This document shows positions 30,298 to 39,569 of a DNA stretch of 64,000 nucleotides, one piece after another. The notes below the pieces were generated by a model. It was not told where the DNA came from. It did no database searches and saw only the letters and a list, made by a program, of their open reading frames with translations. Where the stretch lies: contig NZ_CP096670.1 of NCBI RefSeq assembly GCF_023238625.1, positions 4,112,001-4,176,000 of the forward strand, given 5' to 3'. Position 1 is the first letter of the stretch, and the number at the start of each line of letters is the position of its first letter. This stretch comes from Agarivorans sp. TSD2052 (lineage in GTDB: Bacteria > Pseudomonadota > Gammaproteobacteria > Enterobacterales > Celerinatantimonadaceae). Position numbers and translations under genes: made by a program.

Positions 30298-30894
30298 TTA
30301 GTTTTTTGTTCGCAATAAACGACGGCCAAATACACCGGCAACAGACAACACAAACAACAAAATTGATGCAGGCTCTGGTACTGGAGCCGTTTCTGTAACG
30401 TTAAATAATGACCCACCCACGTATTGTTGTTCGGCATAGGCGTAAAGTGACCACTCGCCTACTTGTAATAAGTTATTGGCAAAAAGGTAATCATCAGACA
30501 CAAAGGTCAACAAGCTTAAACCTAATAACTGCTGGTCAAGGATACTTGCCCATGAGATATAGCTATAATTAAACCCTTGCTCAACACCGCCGAAATACCA
30601 AAGGAAGGTAAGGTCTAAAAAACCGTTATCGTATGGGAATGCACCTTCATCTGAAGCAAAATCTAAAGCCTGTAAGTCAAAGCTAACAGTTGCTCTAACA
30701 TCGTCGTTTATATCAACGGTGCTGGCAGAGCTTGCTACTGGGTATAGTGCAGGGTTTTGATGGGGTGATGCACCACCGGCTAAAAATACCAGCGGCCCTG
30801 CAGCCTCTGCGGGGTTTTCTGAAACCGGTATAATCCCGGCCGAAGTATTAAATGTGATTAACGCTGTGATTAAAAAAAAGATGGAAGCTTTCAT
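30298..30894 (-). CDS. PEP-CTERM sorting-signal protein
   Basis: 198 residues from the ATG at 30894, which has an AAGGAT site and opens into a signal peptide (MKASIFFLITALITF). The C terminus is a textbook PEP-CTERM tail: VPEP, a hydrophobic helix, then basic FGRRLLRTKN. Such proteins are cut and processed by an exosortase and often belong to the same genetic module as exopolysaccharide export. The mature part is beta-rich with no known catalytic motif. It is transcribed toward wcaJ. No exosortase gene is visible in this window. Confidence 0.88.
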   Translation of the reverse strand: MKASIFFLITALITFNTSAGIIPVSENPAEAAGPLVFLAGGASPHQNPALYPVASSASTVDINDDVRATVSFDLQALDFASDEGAFPYDNGFLDLTFLWYFGGVEQGFNYSYISWASILDQQLLGLSLLTFVSDDYLFANNLLQVGEWSLYAYAEQQYVGGSLFNVTETAPVPEPASILLFVLSVAGVFGRRLLRTKN

Positions 30895-31253
30895 TGCGGT
30901 TATCCTTACCAAAAAAGTGAAAAGCAACAACTGTCGTAAGTAACATAGCAATCACCAAGCCAAAAGTGATAACAAGATCACATTTTTTTAACCCTCTGTT
31001 TTTAAAGGTTTTTTTATTAATCTCCTAGGTTGTTAAGGACTTGTTAATATATTCGGTATGTAAATTAATTAGACGAATAAGGCTTAACTTACCATTTATG
31101 TTGTTTTTATTATCCACTGCTGTTTGTTTATTACAGCAGCGCTTTATTCTTAACAAATAAATCAGTAGAGAGGGTAAAGGAGCTTTCTGCTGGCCATTCA
31201 CTATTAGCCAGAATATCAATAAGATTGGTACAGGTGTAAAATTAACCGACAAA
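30895..31253. other. Noncoding AT-rich region upstream of the PEP-CTERM gene
   Basis: Contains several T/A runs (for example TTTTTTAACC near 30985 and a run of seven T near 31010) and the promoter side of the PEP-CTERM gene. A 75-codon minus-strand frame at 31025-31252 lacks a ribosome binding site and overlaps the terminator of the next gene, so I treat it as chance. Confidence 0.6.
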
Positions 31254-31280
31254 AAAAGCCAGCGAATACGCTGGCTTTTA
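31254..31280 (-). terminator. Terminator of the polyamine-binding protein gene
   Basis: AAAAGCCAGC and GCTGGCTTTT form a 10-base stem around a 6-base loop, with seven T residues on the minus-strand exit. It starts 20 bases after the stop of the gene at 31300. Confidence 0.9.
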
Positions 31281-31299
31281 AATGGCTTAAATATGTATG

Positions 31300-32397
31300 T
31301 TAACGACCCGTTTTAAACTTGGTCCAAAGACGAGTGCGGGTGCGTTCTACTTTTGGGGGTACGTTTACAAAGCCGTAGAGATTTTTAGCGGCATCTTCAT
31401 TGGGATAAATGCCTTGGTGCTGGGCAATCTCTGGGTCGATTAAGGCAGTGGCTTTAATATTTGGATTGGCATACCAAACAAAATCAGTCACTTTGGCAAT
31501 CACTTCAGGGCGCAATACGTAGTTGATAAACGCATGGGCATTTTCTGGGTGTTTGGCTTCTTTAGGGATGGCAAACATATCAAACCAAACGCCTGCGCCT
31601 TCTTTAGGGATAATGTATTCTAGCTCAACCCCGTTATCAGCTTCAGCTGCACGGTCACCCGCCATAAGTACATCGCCAGACCACCCAATCGCCACACAAA
31701 TGTCTCCACTGGCTAGGTCGTTAATGTATTGAGAGCTGTGGAAGTAGCGAACGTTAGGACGCAATTGCTCCATTAAGTTTTCTATCTCACCTTTATAGTC
31801 AGACGATTTAGTACTATTAGGATCTTTGCCCATGTAGTTCAGCATAGCTGCTATCACTTCACTTGGCGCATCTAAAAATGCTATACCACATTGGCTTAGC
31901 TTGCCGGCAATCTCAGGATCAAAGACCAAAGACCAAGAGTTAAGATCGGCATCTTCGCCAAGAATTTCTTTTACTTTATTAACGTTGTAGCCAATACCGG
32001 TCGTTCCCCACATATAAGGAATACCATACAGGTTACCTGGGTCGTAACTATCTAAGGTGGCGAGTAGTTTTGGGTCAAGGTTATCCCAATTGGTCAGCTT
32101 AGAGCGATCTAGCTGTTGGTATACCCCTGCGGTAATTTGTCTACCGTAAAAGTCATGAGACGGCGCAACAATATCAAAACCGGTGTTACCTGATAGTAAC
32201 TTAGCTTCTAATACTTCATTAGAATCAAAGACGTCGTAAATGACTTTAATGCCAGTTTCTTTTTCAAACTCTGCAATGGTGTCTTCTGCAATATACTCAG
32301 TCCAGTTGTAAACATTCAGTACTTTCTCTTCTTGAGCTATTACTGCGTTAGTGGCCAATGCCAAAAGCCCAACCAACAACATGTTTATTTTATTCAC
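31300..32397 (-). CDS. Spermidine/putrescine-type periplasmic binding protein (PotD/PotF family)
   Basis: 365 residues with a signal peptide ending NAVIA. The mature protein opens VLNVYNWTEYI, the PotD/PotF signature, with later family motifs (PYMWGTTGIGYN, GWSGDVLMAGD). It should bind a polyamine in the periplasm and deliver it to a PotBC/PotGHI-type permease. No permease or ATPase gene is adjacent, and a terminator follows directly, so it is monocistronic here. Putrescine versus spermidine cannot be decided by eye. Confidence 0.9.
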   Translation of the reverse strand: MNKINMLLVGLLALATNAVIAQEEKVLNVYNWTEYIAEDTIAEFEKETGIKVIYDVFDSNEVLEAKLLSGNTGFDIVAPSHDFYGRQITAGVYQQLDRSKLTNWDNLDPKLLATLDSYDPGNLYGIPYMWGTTGIGYNVNKVKEILGEDADLNSWSLVFDPEIAGKLSQCGIAFLDAPSEVIAAMLNYMGKDPNSTKSSDYKGEIENLMEQLRPNVRYFHSSQYINDLASGDICVAIGWSGDVLMAGDRAAEADNGVELEYIIPKEGAGVWFDMFAIPKEAKHPENAHAFINYVLRPEVIAKVTDFVWYANPNIKATALIDPEIAQHQGIYPNEDAAKNLYGFVNVPPKVERTRTRLWTKFKTGR

Positions 32398-32704
32398 TCA
32401 TACAATCCTCAATAGGGTGTGATACGAAATCACAGAAATCTTGTTTGATACCTTATTAGTGTAGTTTGCGGGGTGAAAACTGACAAAAAAGCGCACTTTT
32501 TCTTCCACCAGCAAACGCCGCGAGATAATAACGGGTAATTTATCTAAACCCAAGTGCTAGCTGGCTAACATTTATCCAAAAAAGCACTTTGAAAAGGCTT
32601 TACTAGTGGTTAAAATTGTCGATTAACTAATTTTTGGGTTATTAGCGTTACATATAAGGTAATCGTTAGCGCTTAACGCAATAGGAAGGAAGACATTCAA
32701 AAAA
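32398..32704. other. Divergent promoter region
   Basis: 307 bases between the polyamine-binding protein and the DksA-like gene, so it must hold both promoters. An imperfect palindrome around GTTAGCGCTTAAC lies at 32665-32677, about 28 bases upstream of the plus-strand start. A purine-rich GGAAGGA ribosome binding site is near 32685. No terminator or small gene was seen. Confidence 0.5.
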
Positions 32705-33064
32705 ATGATTAGCGACCAACAAATTGAGACCATTCGTCAACAACTCACCGAGCAATTGAACGAAACTCAACAGCGCCTAGAGCAAGACAACGAGCTGTTC
32801 AAAGATAAAGTTGATTTAGGTGACGACGTCGATCGCGCCAACCAAGAAGAGTCTCAACAACTCCAGCTAAACCGTCGCCAACATGACCTCGCCCACGTTA
32901 AAAGCTTAAAAGATGCACTGCGCCGTATTGCAGAGCAAGATTATGGCTTTTGTGAAGGCTGTGGCGAAGATATTAGCACCGCCCGCCTTAATGCCCGCCC
33001 AGAATCGCGCTATTGTATTGATTGCCAAGATTATCGCGAACGAAAAAGTAGTCAATACGCCTAA
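32705..33064 (+). CDS. DksA/TraR-family RNA polymerase-binding zinc finger protein
   Basis: 119 residues, shorter than DksA (151). It has a helical hairpin with the acidic tip LGDDVDRANQEE (the D-X-X-D-X-A pattern at residues 40-45), then a four-cysteine zinc finger (C83, C86, C104, C107). The acidic tip enters the RNA polymerase secondary channel in DksA, so a role in transcription initiation with or without ppGpp is likely. It is not the main DksA by length and is monocistronic. pyrB begins 113 bases later with no clear terminator between. Confidence 0.88.
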   Translation: MISDQQIETIRQQLTEQLNETQQRLEQDNELFKDKVDLGDDVDRANQEESQQLQLNRRQHDLAHVKSLKDALRRIAEQDYGFCEGCGEDISTARLNARPESRYCIDCQDYRERKSSQYA

Positions 33065-33124
33065 GGTTTTACGCTAAAAGAAATTAATCTTGGTATTCCT
33101 TACTAAGATCATATTCACTGGGAC

Positions 33125-33178
33125 TGCTCGCTGCTATAATTCTGTTCCGATTTCACATCGGATTAGGATCTGCGAGCA
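33125..33178 (+). promoter_or_regulatory. pyrB promoter/leader with nested inverted repeats
   Basis: A perfect -10-like TATAAT lies at 33135-33140. Just after it is a 6-base hairpin (TCCGAT 33146-33151, ATCGGA 33157-33162). Outside these, TGCTCGC (33125-33131) is a perfect inverted repeat of GCGAGCA (33172-33178), which reaches the pyrB start codon. The leader is only about 30 bases, too short for the enteric pyrL attenuator with its leader peptide. Confidence 0.5.
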
Positions 33179-34110
33179 TGAACAACCCGCTTTATCAAAA
33201 GCACATTATCTCTATCCCTGATTTATCCCGTCAGGAGCTTGAGTTAATCGTCGACACAGCCACTAGCATCAAGCAACAACCACGCCCAGAGTTATTACGA
33301 AACAAAGTTGTTGCCAGCTGTTTTTTTGAAGCTTCAACCCGTACTCGTTTATCTTTTGAAACGGCCGTTCAGCGCTTAGGTGGCAGCGTGATAGGTTTTG
33401 CCGATGGTGGCAACACCTCTTTAGGCAAGAAGGGTGAAACCTTAGTTGATTCGGTAAAAGTTATTTCATCTTATAGTGATGCTTTTTTTATGCGTCACCC
33501 ACAAGAAGGTGCCGCGCGCTTAGCCAGCGAATTTTCGAATGTACCGGTGATTAACGGTGGCGACGGTTCAAACCAGCACCCTACCCAAACCTTGCTAGAT
33601 TTGTTCACGATCTTTGAAACCCAAGGTAGTTTAGAAGGCTTAAAAGTCGCTTTTGTCGGTGACTTAAAATATGGCCGCACGGTTCACTCTCTCACTCAAG
33701 CTTTGTCACTCTTTGGCTGCGAATTTTACTTTATTGCCCCCAAGGCACTGGCGATGCCCGACTATATTATTGAAGAGTTAAACGAGCGAGAAATCAAATA
33801 CAGTCTGCACGACAGTATTGAAGAAGTGGTGGACGAACTCGACATCTTATATATGACCCGCGTGCAAAAAGAACGTTTCGACGAAACTGAATACCAACAT
33901 ATTAAATCAAGCTTTATTCTACGCGCCAATATGCTTGAGCAGGTCAAAGACAACCTTAAGATCTTGCATCCGCTACCACGAGTTGACGAAATTACTACCG
34001 ACGTTGATAACACACCTTATGCCTATTATTTCGAGCAGGCCGAGAACGGTGTTTATGCGCGCCAAGCCTTATTAGCGCTAATTATGACTAACGAATTTGG
34101 AGCGCAATAA
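33178..34110 (+). CDS. pyrB: Aspartate carbamoyltransferase catalytic subunit
   Basis: Joins carbamoyl phosphate and aspartate in de novo pyrimidine synthesis. 310 residues, full length. The carbamoyl-phosphate loop [14 protein letters not shown] is at about 49-62, [12 protein letters not shown] at about 134-145 and HPLPRVDEI at about 266-274. The stop overlaps the pyrI start by one base (TAATG), so catalytic and regulatory chains are made together as in the enteric dodecameric enzyme. Confidence 0.97.
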   Translation: MNNPLYQKHIISIPDLSRQELELIVDTATSIKQQPRPELLRNKVVASCFFEASTRTRLSFETAVQRLGGSVIGFADGGNTSLGKKGETLVDSVKVISSYSDAFFMRHPQEGAARLASEFSNVPVINGGDGSNQHPTQTLLDLFTIFETQGSLEGLKVAFVGDLKYGRTVHSLTQALSLFGCEFYFIAPKALAMPDYIIEELNEREIKYSLHDSIEEVVDELDILYMTRVQKERFDETEYQHIKSSFILRANMLEQVKDNLKILHPLPRVDEITTDVDNTPYAYYFEQAENGVYARQALLALIMTNEFGAQ

Positions 34111-34568
34111 TGAAGAAGAAGTTGCAAGTTGAAGCGATTGCTCACGGAACAGTGATTGACCACGTGCCTGCAGGGCAAGGCATTAAGATATTAAAGTTTT
34201 TCCAACTATCGGCAGCTCAAGAACGAATTACCGTTGGCTTAAACTTACCCAGCGGAGAGCAACAACAAAAAGATTTGATCAAAGTTGAAAATACCGTTTT
34301 TGATGAGAACCAAGCCAATCAGTTGGCCTTGTTTGCCCCCAATGCCACCATTAACTTAATTGAAGATTTTGAGGTGGTGAGAAAGTTCCACGTGTCTACG
34401 CCCGACTATATCAAGGCGGTGTTTGCTTGCCCAAATAGTAATTGTATAAGCCATAACGAACCTATCGACAGCCATTTTTATGTAAGACACCAAAAAACAG
34501 ACATCAAACTGAAATGTCACTACTGTGAAAAATCTTTTGACCGCAGTTTATTCTCAGAGCTAGATTAA
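34110..34568 (+). CDS. pyrI: Aspartate carbamoyltransferase regulatory subunit
   Basis: 152 residues. The N-terminal nucleotide-binding domain binds CTP/ATP to tune the catalytic chains. The C-terminal zinc domain has four cysteines in the family spacing (C107, C112, C136, C139) that hold the regulatory-catalytic contact. The start codon overlaps the pyrB stop. A terminator follows 29 bases after the stop. Confidence 0.97.
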   Translation: MKKKLQVEAIAHGTVIDHVPAGQGIKILKFFQLSAAQERITVGLNLPSGEQQQKDLIKVENTVFDENQANQLALFAPNATINLIEDFEVVRKFHVSTPDYIKAVFACPNSNCISHNEPIDSHFYVRHQKTDIKLKCHYCEKSFDRSLFSELD

Positions 34569-34596
34569 AGTCTGCACTAAGCGATATAAATCAACC

Positions 34597-34621
34597 ACAG
34601 AGCGCCAGTCGCTCTGTTTTT
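34597..34621 (+). terminator. Terminator of pyrBI
   Basis: ACAGAGCG pairs with CGCTCTGT around a 5-base loop, followed by TTTTCT. Confidence 0.88.
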
Positions 34622-34851
34622 CTATCCACACTCAACCCTTTAATACGCAACAAAAACCGAACAAGTCTTTCAAGCTAGCGCCTGTTAAGCAGGGAGCGCA
34701 GCGCTTCAGTGGCTAACGGTACAAATAGCGGCTAGTTTACGTTGAGTAAAAGATAAAACAAACGTTGATCTATTCATCTATCATTAACGTTAGTAGTATT
34801 AATCCAAGATAATGATTTCACTAAGATTACCCAGATACAAGGATGTGACGA

Positions 34852-35853
34852 ATGTTTAAACGAGTAAGCTCGTTAGTGTGCTGTAGTATGTTGTTGAGTG
34901 TTGCCGCAGATGCTCGACCGTTAGCCGAAGAGTCTGGCTGGTCTGCAACCATCAACTTAAACGTCGGTTACGTAAGCGGCCAAAACCAATTCTCTACCGA
35001 TGACGATAATAAAATCACCAAAGATCTTAACAACAACGGTCAAAGCTCTAGCTCAGTGATTGTTTACCCACTGGTCCGTGTTGACTACACCACCGAAGAT
35101 CTTAAAAACCAATTTTTCTTAGGTAACAGCCGCGAGAATTTAGGCAGAGCACAATTTCAATACGAGCTCGGTTACACCCGAGCGTTAAGCGATCGCAGTA
35201 AAATTACTGCTGCTTACTTCCCCGAGTTACCTTTCATGAATGACACATGGAGTGACCCCTATGATACTAATGTCGCCAGACAAGAAACCGATGAGAACTA
35301 CCAAGGTGGGCGGATACGTTACGAAGCGATAGCTGATGGCCCGTTAACTCTAGAATATGCCTACGCTAAACGCACCGTAGATAACGAGCAAAGTGGAGTG
35401 GCATTATTCGGGGCAAATTCAAGCGAAGCCCAAGCTCTGAACCGTAATGCCGATTTACACCGTGTTATTGCCGAAACCTTTGTGCCTTTGTCGCGCAAAT
35501 GGTTTTTATCACCCGCTTTGTTATATACCACCGCCAAAGCTGATGGCAGCGCCAACGACTTTGACCAATATGCTTTGCGCTTAAACAGTTTGTACCGCTC
35601 TGGTCAGCATCTATTCACTGTAAACGCTGAATATGGCCAAACTAAATACTCTGGAAGCAACCCTGTATTTGATAATCAAACCCAAAAAGACGACAAAATA
35701 TCACTGTTTGCCATCTACGTTTATCAACAACCTTTTGGTTGGGAAAACGCCATGTTTAATATATTGGGTGGCTACAACGATACCGACTCAAACATTACGT
35801 TCTACGATAGCAAAGGTGGCATAGCAGCCTTTGGCTTTGGTTATAAGTTCTAG
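34852..35853 (+). CDS. Outer-membrane beta-barrel protein, DUF2860-like
   Basis: 333 residues with a signal peptide (cut near ADA/RPL). The mature part consists of alternating beta strands and ends in an aromatic FGFGYKF, typical of outer-membrane barrels inserted by BamA. The N-terminal SGWSATINLNVGYVSGQNQF and the overall layout match my recollection of the DUF2860 family found in Vibrio and relatives; substrate and function are unknown. It is monocistronic with its own terminator and an AAGGATGTG ribosome binding site. Confidence 0.75.
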   Translation: MFKRVSSLVCCSMLLSVAADARPLAEESGWSATINLNVGYVSGQNQFSTDDDNKITKDLNNNGQSSSSVIVYPLVRVDYTTEDLKNQFFLGNSRENLGRAQFQYELGYTRALSDRSKITAAYFPELPFMNDTWSDPYDTNVARQETDENYQGGRIRYEAIADGPLTLEYAYAKRTVDNEQSGVALFGANSSEAQALNRNADLHRVIAETFVPLSRKWFLSPALLYTTAKADGSANDFDQYALRLNSLYRSGQHLFTVNAEYGQTKYSGSNPVFDNQTQKDDKISLFAIYVYQQPFGWENAMFNILGGYNDTDSNITFYDSKGGIAAFGFGYKF

Positions 35854-35872
35854 TAGCAACAGCGGATCATTT

Positions 35873-35898
35873 AGGCAGCTATTACAGCTGCCTTTTTT
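35873..35898 (+). terminator. Terminator of the DUF2860-like gene
   Basis: AGGCAGCT and AGCTGCCT form an 8-base stem with a 5-base loop, followed by TTTTT, 20 bases after the stop. Confidence 0.88.
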
Positions 35899-35917
35899 GT
35901 TGCCGTGGTTTAGCTAT

Positions 35918-36844
35918 TTACTCTTGGCTTAAATCTAACTCTGCCATATAGATAGCCGTTTTATCGTGGTGGCTAGAGTAGTAACTACAATAGATGCGCT
36001 CGCCGCGCTGCACTAGCCCAGCGTAACTGGTGTCTCCACCAGAGGGTAAAACCTGCACTTCTTTCAGTTGGCCCCGCTCTACCTGAAGCCAACACAAACT
36101 GGTACGCACCGGCTCATATAAACGTACCGCGCATAATACTCGGCCATCATCAAGTTTAAGCATTACTGGGCCGCCAATTTGTGCGCCTAAGTCTAGCCAA
36201 TCCCAGTTAAGGTAAGGCGCGGTAGCTGAACCTAATTGGGCAGTGCCGCTGTCTTTATCACGGCGTAATAAACACAAGGCCGAGCCATCATCTAACAAGG
36301 CAAGATCATGCTCATTGGGGTAAGCTAAACCGTTTTGTTCAAGGCTAAATAAAGGGTCTACGTGTAACTGGTATTGCTGCTCAGCATCCATTTTATATAA
36401 GCTCACTTTATCTAGGCTGTAATTGTAAGCCACTGAATACGCCACATCATTCAGGTAGCGACTGCGCCATAACCACATGCCCTGCTCGCCTTGAGGGCTA
36501 AGCTCAGACCAAGTGATGCCATCACTAGACCAGGCAATATAACTTTGGATTATTTGGCGCTCTGCACTGCGGTCTACCCCAGCGCAAGTGAGTAGTAACT
36601 TACCATCTGGGCTTTCTACCAGCTTGGGGTCACGTAAATCGATACCCTCTACATGAATCAATGCCGCTGCGCTGAAATGGCTCTGATCATCCGCTCTACG
36701 CAGAATACGAATATCACCCTCTGGGCTGACATGGCCTTCGGCTTCACGAAAACACAACCACAATGCTGAGTTAAAATCGCATAAGTCTGTAAAAGCGTTG
36801 TGCTCGCCTTTATCCCAAACCTGTTCTACCAAACATAACTTCAT
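35918..36844 (-). CDS. Sialidase-like six-bladed propeller protein
   Basis: 308 residues from the ATG at 36844 (AGAGGT upstream); the longer frame to 36904 is not needed. No signal peptide, so cytoplasmic. Repeated blade motifs (WSSDGITWSE, DDGSALCLLRRD, LDDGRVLCAVR) and the early DLRDPKLVESPDGK resemble BNR/Asp-box sialidase-fold proteins. A catalytic set for a true sialidase cannot be confirmed by eye, so it may act on another glycan or be a glycoside phosphorylase-like protein. It stands alone, divergent from yiaW. Confidence 0.65.
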   Translation of the reverse strand: MKLCLVEQVWDKGEHNAFTDLCDFNSALWLCFREAEGHVSPEGDIRILRRADDQSHFSAAALIHVEGIDLRDPKLVESPDGKLLLTCAGVDRSAERQIIQSYIAWSSDGITWSELSPQGEQGMWLWRSRYLNDVAYSVAYNYSLDKVSLYKMDAEQQYQLHVDPLFSLEQNGLAYPNEHDLALLDDGSALCLLRRDKDSGTAQLGSATAPYLNWDWLDLGAQIGGPVMLKLDDGRVLCAVRLYEPVRTSLCWLQVERGQLKEVQVLPSGGDTSYAGLVQRGERIYCSYYSSHHDKTAIYMAELDLSQE

Positions 36845-37024
36845 GGTGACCTCTATGGTGTTGATGACACTACCGCAACAGTTAAGCCTAGCTCGCGAAT
36901 ACAAAATAAGGCCGCTTAACCATTATCGTTATCAATACTTAATTGCTTAGTATCGTTATCGACCCATTTGATTTAAGCTGAATGTTAGTTTCAATTAATC
37001 GCAAAGATATCCCAAGGAGGGACT

Positions 37025-37432
37025 ATGTTTTTGGATTTTTTCGCGCTGGGTTTACTGTTCTTTGTAGGCCTAACCTTGTTTTACGGCATTATCGCCATTC
37101 ACGATATCCCCTATGAAATATCAAAGCATCGCAACCATCCCCATCAAGATGCGATTCATGTTGCCGGTTGGGTTAGCTTGTTTACCTTACATGTTCTTTG
37201 GCCCTTTTTATGGATCTGGGCCACCTTATACCGCGAAGACCGAGGTTGGGGTTTTAAACAGCTTGAACAACAAGAACAAGCGCTTGAAGATAGGCAACAA
37301 CAGCTCGAAGGAAAAGAGCAGCAGCTAGCATCTCGTGAAGATGAAATGGCCGCCGAAATCAGCAAATTGAAACGCCAAGTGGCCATTATTAGTAAACATG
37401 TGCAACAACTAGAACAACAGGAGAACCAATAA
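37025..37432 (+). CDS. yiaW: YiaW-like inner-membrane protein (DUF3302)
   Basis: 135 residues: two transmembrane helices (about 4-24 and 45-65) in the DUF3302 pattern (FYGIIAIHDIPYEI), then a Gln/Glu-rich coiled coil (about 78-133) that E. coli YiaW lacks or has in shorter form. A strong AAGGAGG ribosome binding site is visible. The stop overlaps the yiaV start by one base (TAATG). It probably forms a membrane complex with the YiaV fusion protein; the exported substrate is unknown. Confidence 0.85.
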   Translation: MFLDFFALGLLFFVGLTLFYGIIAIHDIPYEISKHRNHPHQDAIHVAGWVSLFTLHVLWPFLWIWATLYREDRGWGFKQLEQQEQALEDRQQQLEGKEQQLASREDEMAAEISKLKRQVAIISKHVQQLEQQENQ

Positions 37433-38574
37433 TGGATTTATTGCTTATCCTCACTTATACCGGCATGTGTATTGCCATATTCAAAATTTTCAATATTCCC
37501 TTAACTAAGTGGACCGTGCCTACCGCCGTATTAGGTGGGGTAATAATCATTGGGGCATTAATTATATTAATGAACTATAACCACCCCTATACCGCCAACG
37601 CTCGCCAAGTGTATACCTCGGTGCCTATTATGCCTTTAGTGCGTGGCAAGGTGATCGACGTGCCAGTTGAACCCAACCGCTTAATCAAGGCAGGTGATGT
37701 ACTGTTTAAACTTGACCCTGAGCCCTTTGAAGCCATAGTGCGGCAACGCCAAGCCGAATTGGCGGCGGCTCAGCAACAAGTACCACAACTGTATGCCCAA
37801 TTGGCCAGTGCTAAAGCGACTACCGCGTCAGCCAAAGCGGTGCGCGATAGAACTCAACAAGCTTACCAACGCTATGCCGATGGCCGAAAGAAAGGCGGAA
37901 AAAATAGCCCATTTAGTGAGCTAGAAGTAGAAAATCGTCAACAAGCTTATCTGGCTGCCGAAGCACAATTACAAGTGGCAGACGCCAATGAAATGCGAGC
38001 TCAATTAGCCTACGAGTCTACCTTTGACGGCGTAAACACCAGCGTGGCCAGCTTACAAAGCCAATTGGATAAGGCACTGTTCGACTTAGAACAAACCGTG
38101 ATCCATGCACCTACCGACGGCTACGTGACACAAGTCGGCCTACGTAAAGGGATGGTAGCAGTGCCAATGCCCTTAAGACCGGTAATGACCTTTATCCCTA
38201 AAGAAGAGGCGATGTTTGTCGGTGCCTTTTGGGAAAACTCAATTAAGCGTCTTAAATCGGGCGACCAAGCAGAGTTCATTGTTAGCGCCCAACCAGGTAT
38301 TGTATTTAAAGGAACCGTAAGGCAAGTCATGCCCACGATTGCCGAAGGTGAATTTCAGGCCAATGGTAATTTACGCGGCGCAGAAACTTTCTTTAAACAT
38401 AGCCGCGCTTTAGTGATTATTGACCCCGAAGAACGCTTTGACGAATTTCACTTCCCGATGGGAATCAGTGGCCATGTTGCCATTTATACTGACCACTTCC
38501 ATCATGTATCGGTAATCAGAAAAGTATTATTGAGAATGCAAGGATGGGTGAATTACATCTTCCCCTTCCACTAA
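37432..38574 (+). CDS. yiaV: YiaV-like HlyD-family membrane fusion protein
   Basis: 380 residues with two N-terminal membrane helices, a biotinyl-lipoyl-like domain split around a coiled-coil hairpin (about 100-200, rich in Gln/Ala), and a beta-barrel adaptor domain. It carries the HlyD marker VIHAPTDGYVTQVGLRKG at about 222-239. Such proteins bridge an inner-membrane exporter to the outer membrane; here the only partner is YiaW. Both genes end at a very strong terminator. Confidence 0.88.
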   Translation: MDLLLILTYTGMCIAIFKIFNIPLTKWTVPTAVLGGVIIIGALIILMNYNHPYTANARQVYTSVPIMPLVRGKVIDVPVEPNRLIKAGDVLFKLDPEPFEAIVRQRQAELAAAQQQVPQLYAQLASAKATTASAKAVRDRTQQAYQRYADGRKKGGKNSPFSELEVENRQQAYLAAEAQLQVADANEMRAQLAYESTFDGVNTSVASLQSQLDKALFDLEQTVIHAPTDGYVTQVGLRKGMVAVPMPLRPVMTFIPKEEAMFVGAFWENSIKRLKSGDQAEFIVSAQPGIVFKGTVRQVMPTIAEGEFQANGNLRGAETFFKHSRALVIIDPEERFDEFHFPMGISGHVAIYTDHFHHVSVIRKVLLRMQGWVNYIFPFH

Positions 38575-38586
38575 GCTAGCAGCTAA

Positions 38587-38619
38587 AAGATAAGGCCAGC
38601 AGATTGCTGGCCTTATCTT
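38587..38619. terminator. Bidirectional terminator between yiaV and yceH
   Basis: A perfect 15-base stem (AAGATAAGGCCAGCA with its complement) and a 3-base loop. The plus side exits into TATTTTT. The yceH stop codon (38618-38620) lies within the 3' arm, so the same palindrome serves both converging genes. Confidence 0.92.
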
Positions 38620-39262
38620 ATTTTTCCAATTCTTCTACGCGGTGTTTTAACGCGACTAACTCTTGTTGCAACAAGTTTATTTGCTGTTGTAAATCAGTGT
38701 GTTGTTCAACAATGACTGGGGTTGCTGCAACACTGCTGGCTGCTGGCAAGGTCGGCTCACCAGAGAATAGATGGGCGTAACGTGATTCACGCTTGCCTGG
38801 CTCACGCTCTAACCTTAACACCAATTTACCGCTGTCGTGATCGGCCAGTGCCTGCAGACTTTGTTCTACTTGTTGCACACTAGCAAAATTAGCTAGGCGC
38901 TGACTGCGCGTACGCAATTCCCCCGGCGTTTGTGGGCCACGTAAAAACATCAAACAAATAATCGCTCGTTGTTGCTCATCTAACTGTAAACCGCCAAATT
39001 GAGAATTACAGAAACGATGTTGATAACGCACCACGCGGCCAGCCATCGGGGCCTCGGTAACCATGCGTAATTGCTGCAGCTGCACCAAGACATCTTGAAC
39101 CTCAGCTTCTGATAGGGCCATTACTGGTTCACGGTTACTTTTTTGATTACACGCCAAGGTTAGGGCATTTAGCGACAAAGGGTATTGGTCTGGAGTGGTG
39201 GTTTCTTTCTCTAACAGTGCGCCAATAACACGGGTTTGTTCTAAGGTTAAATTTTGTTCCAC
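38618..39262 (-). CDS. yceH: YceH-family protein (DUF480)
   Basis: 214 residues of two winged-helix-like domains: an N-terminal LEQTRVIGALLEKETTTPDQYPLS (the DUF480 signature, residues 4-27) and a second around RTPGELRTRSQRL (about 110). The C-terminal 35 residues form a Gln/Leu coiled coil. Function unknown; widespread in gammaproteobacteria. It converges on yiaV and shares its terminator. Confidence 0.9.
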   Translation of the reverse strand: MEQNLTLEQTRVIGALLEKETTTPDQYPLSLNALTLACNQKSNREPVMALSEAEVQDVLVQLQQLRMVTEAPMAGRVVRYQHRFCNSQFGGLQLDEQQRAIICLMFLRGPQTPGELRTRSQRLANFASVQQVEQSLQALADHDSGKLVLRLEREPGKRESRYAHLFSGEPTLPAASSVAATPVIVEQHTDLQQQINLLQQELVALKHRVEELEK

Positions 39263-39569
39263 TTATCACCTCTCTAGCAGATTGTAATAACAGCAGCTTT
39301 CGCCTTGTAGATTAGCATACGCCAATATTTTGCAGCGAAACAGCATAGCCGAAAAGTTTAATCTTCTTGAACAATATTTAGGCATAAGCAAAGGCATAAA
39401 ATGGAAGAAAAGCCTGATAAACTGCCTTTGAATTGATGTTTTTTTGATATAGATTAGCTTTACTGTTCTAATTAGTCGGTAAGGTAGCCCCCTTCTTTTG
39501 GTGAGCTAAACCTAGTATGCCACCATTGAGTTTTAGTCCTTATATTATTGATAGGCTGGACAGCAGGAT
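39263..39569. other. Divergent intergenic region
   Basis: 307 bases holding the promoters of yceH (minus) and the hemerythrin-GGDEF gene (plus). A/T-rich stretches occur near 39380-39470. No small gene, repeat or riboswitch-like structure was recognised. Confidence 0.5.

Noticed and set aside
31025-31252. 75-codon minus-strand frame upstream of the PEP-CTERM gene
   Set aside because: No ribosome binding site; overlaps a terminator; low-complexity AT-rich composition.
32664-32678. Palindrome around AGCGCT upstream of the DksA-like gene, as a fourth copy of the xylan-locus box
   Set aside because: The flanking bases differ (GTTAGCGCTTAAC rather than TGTAAGCGCTTTCA) and the gene has no link to xylan.
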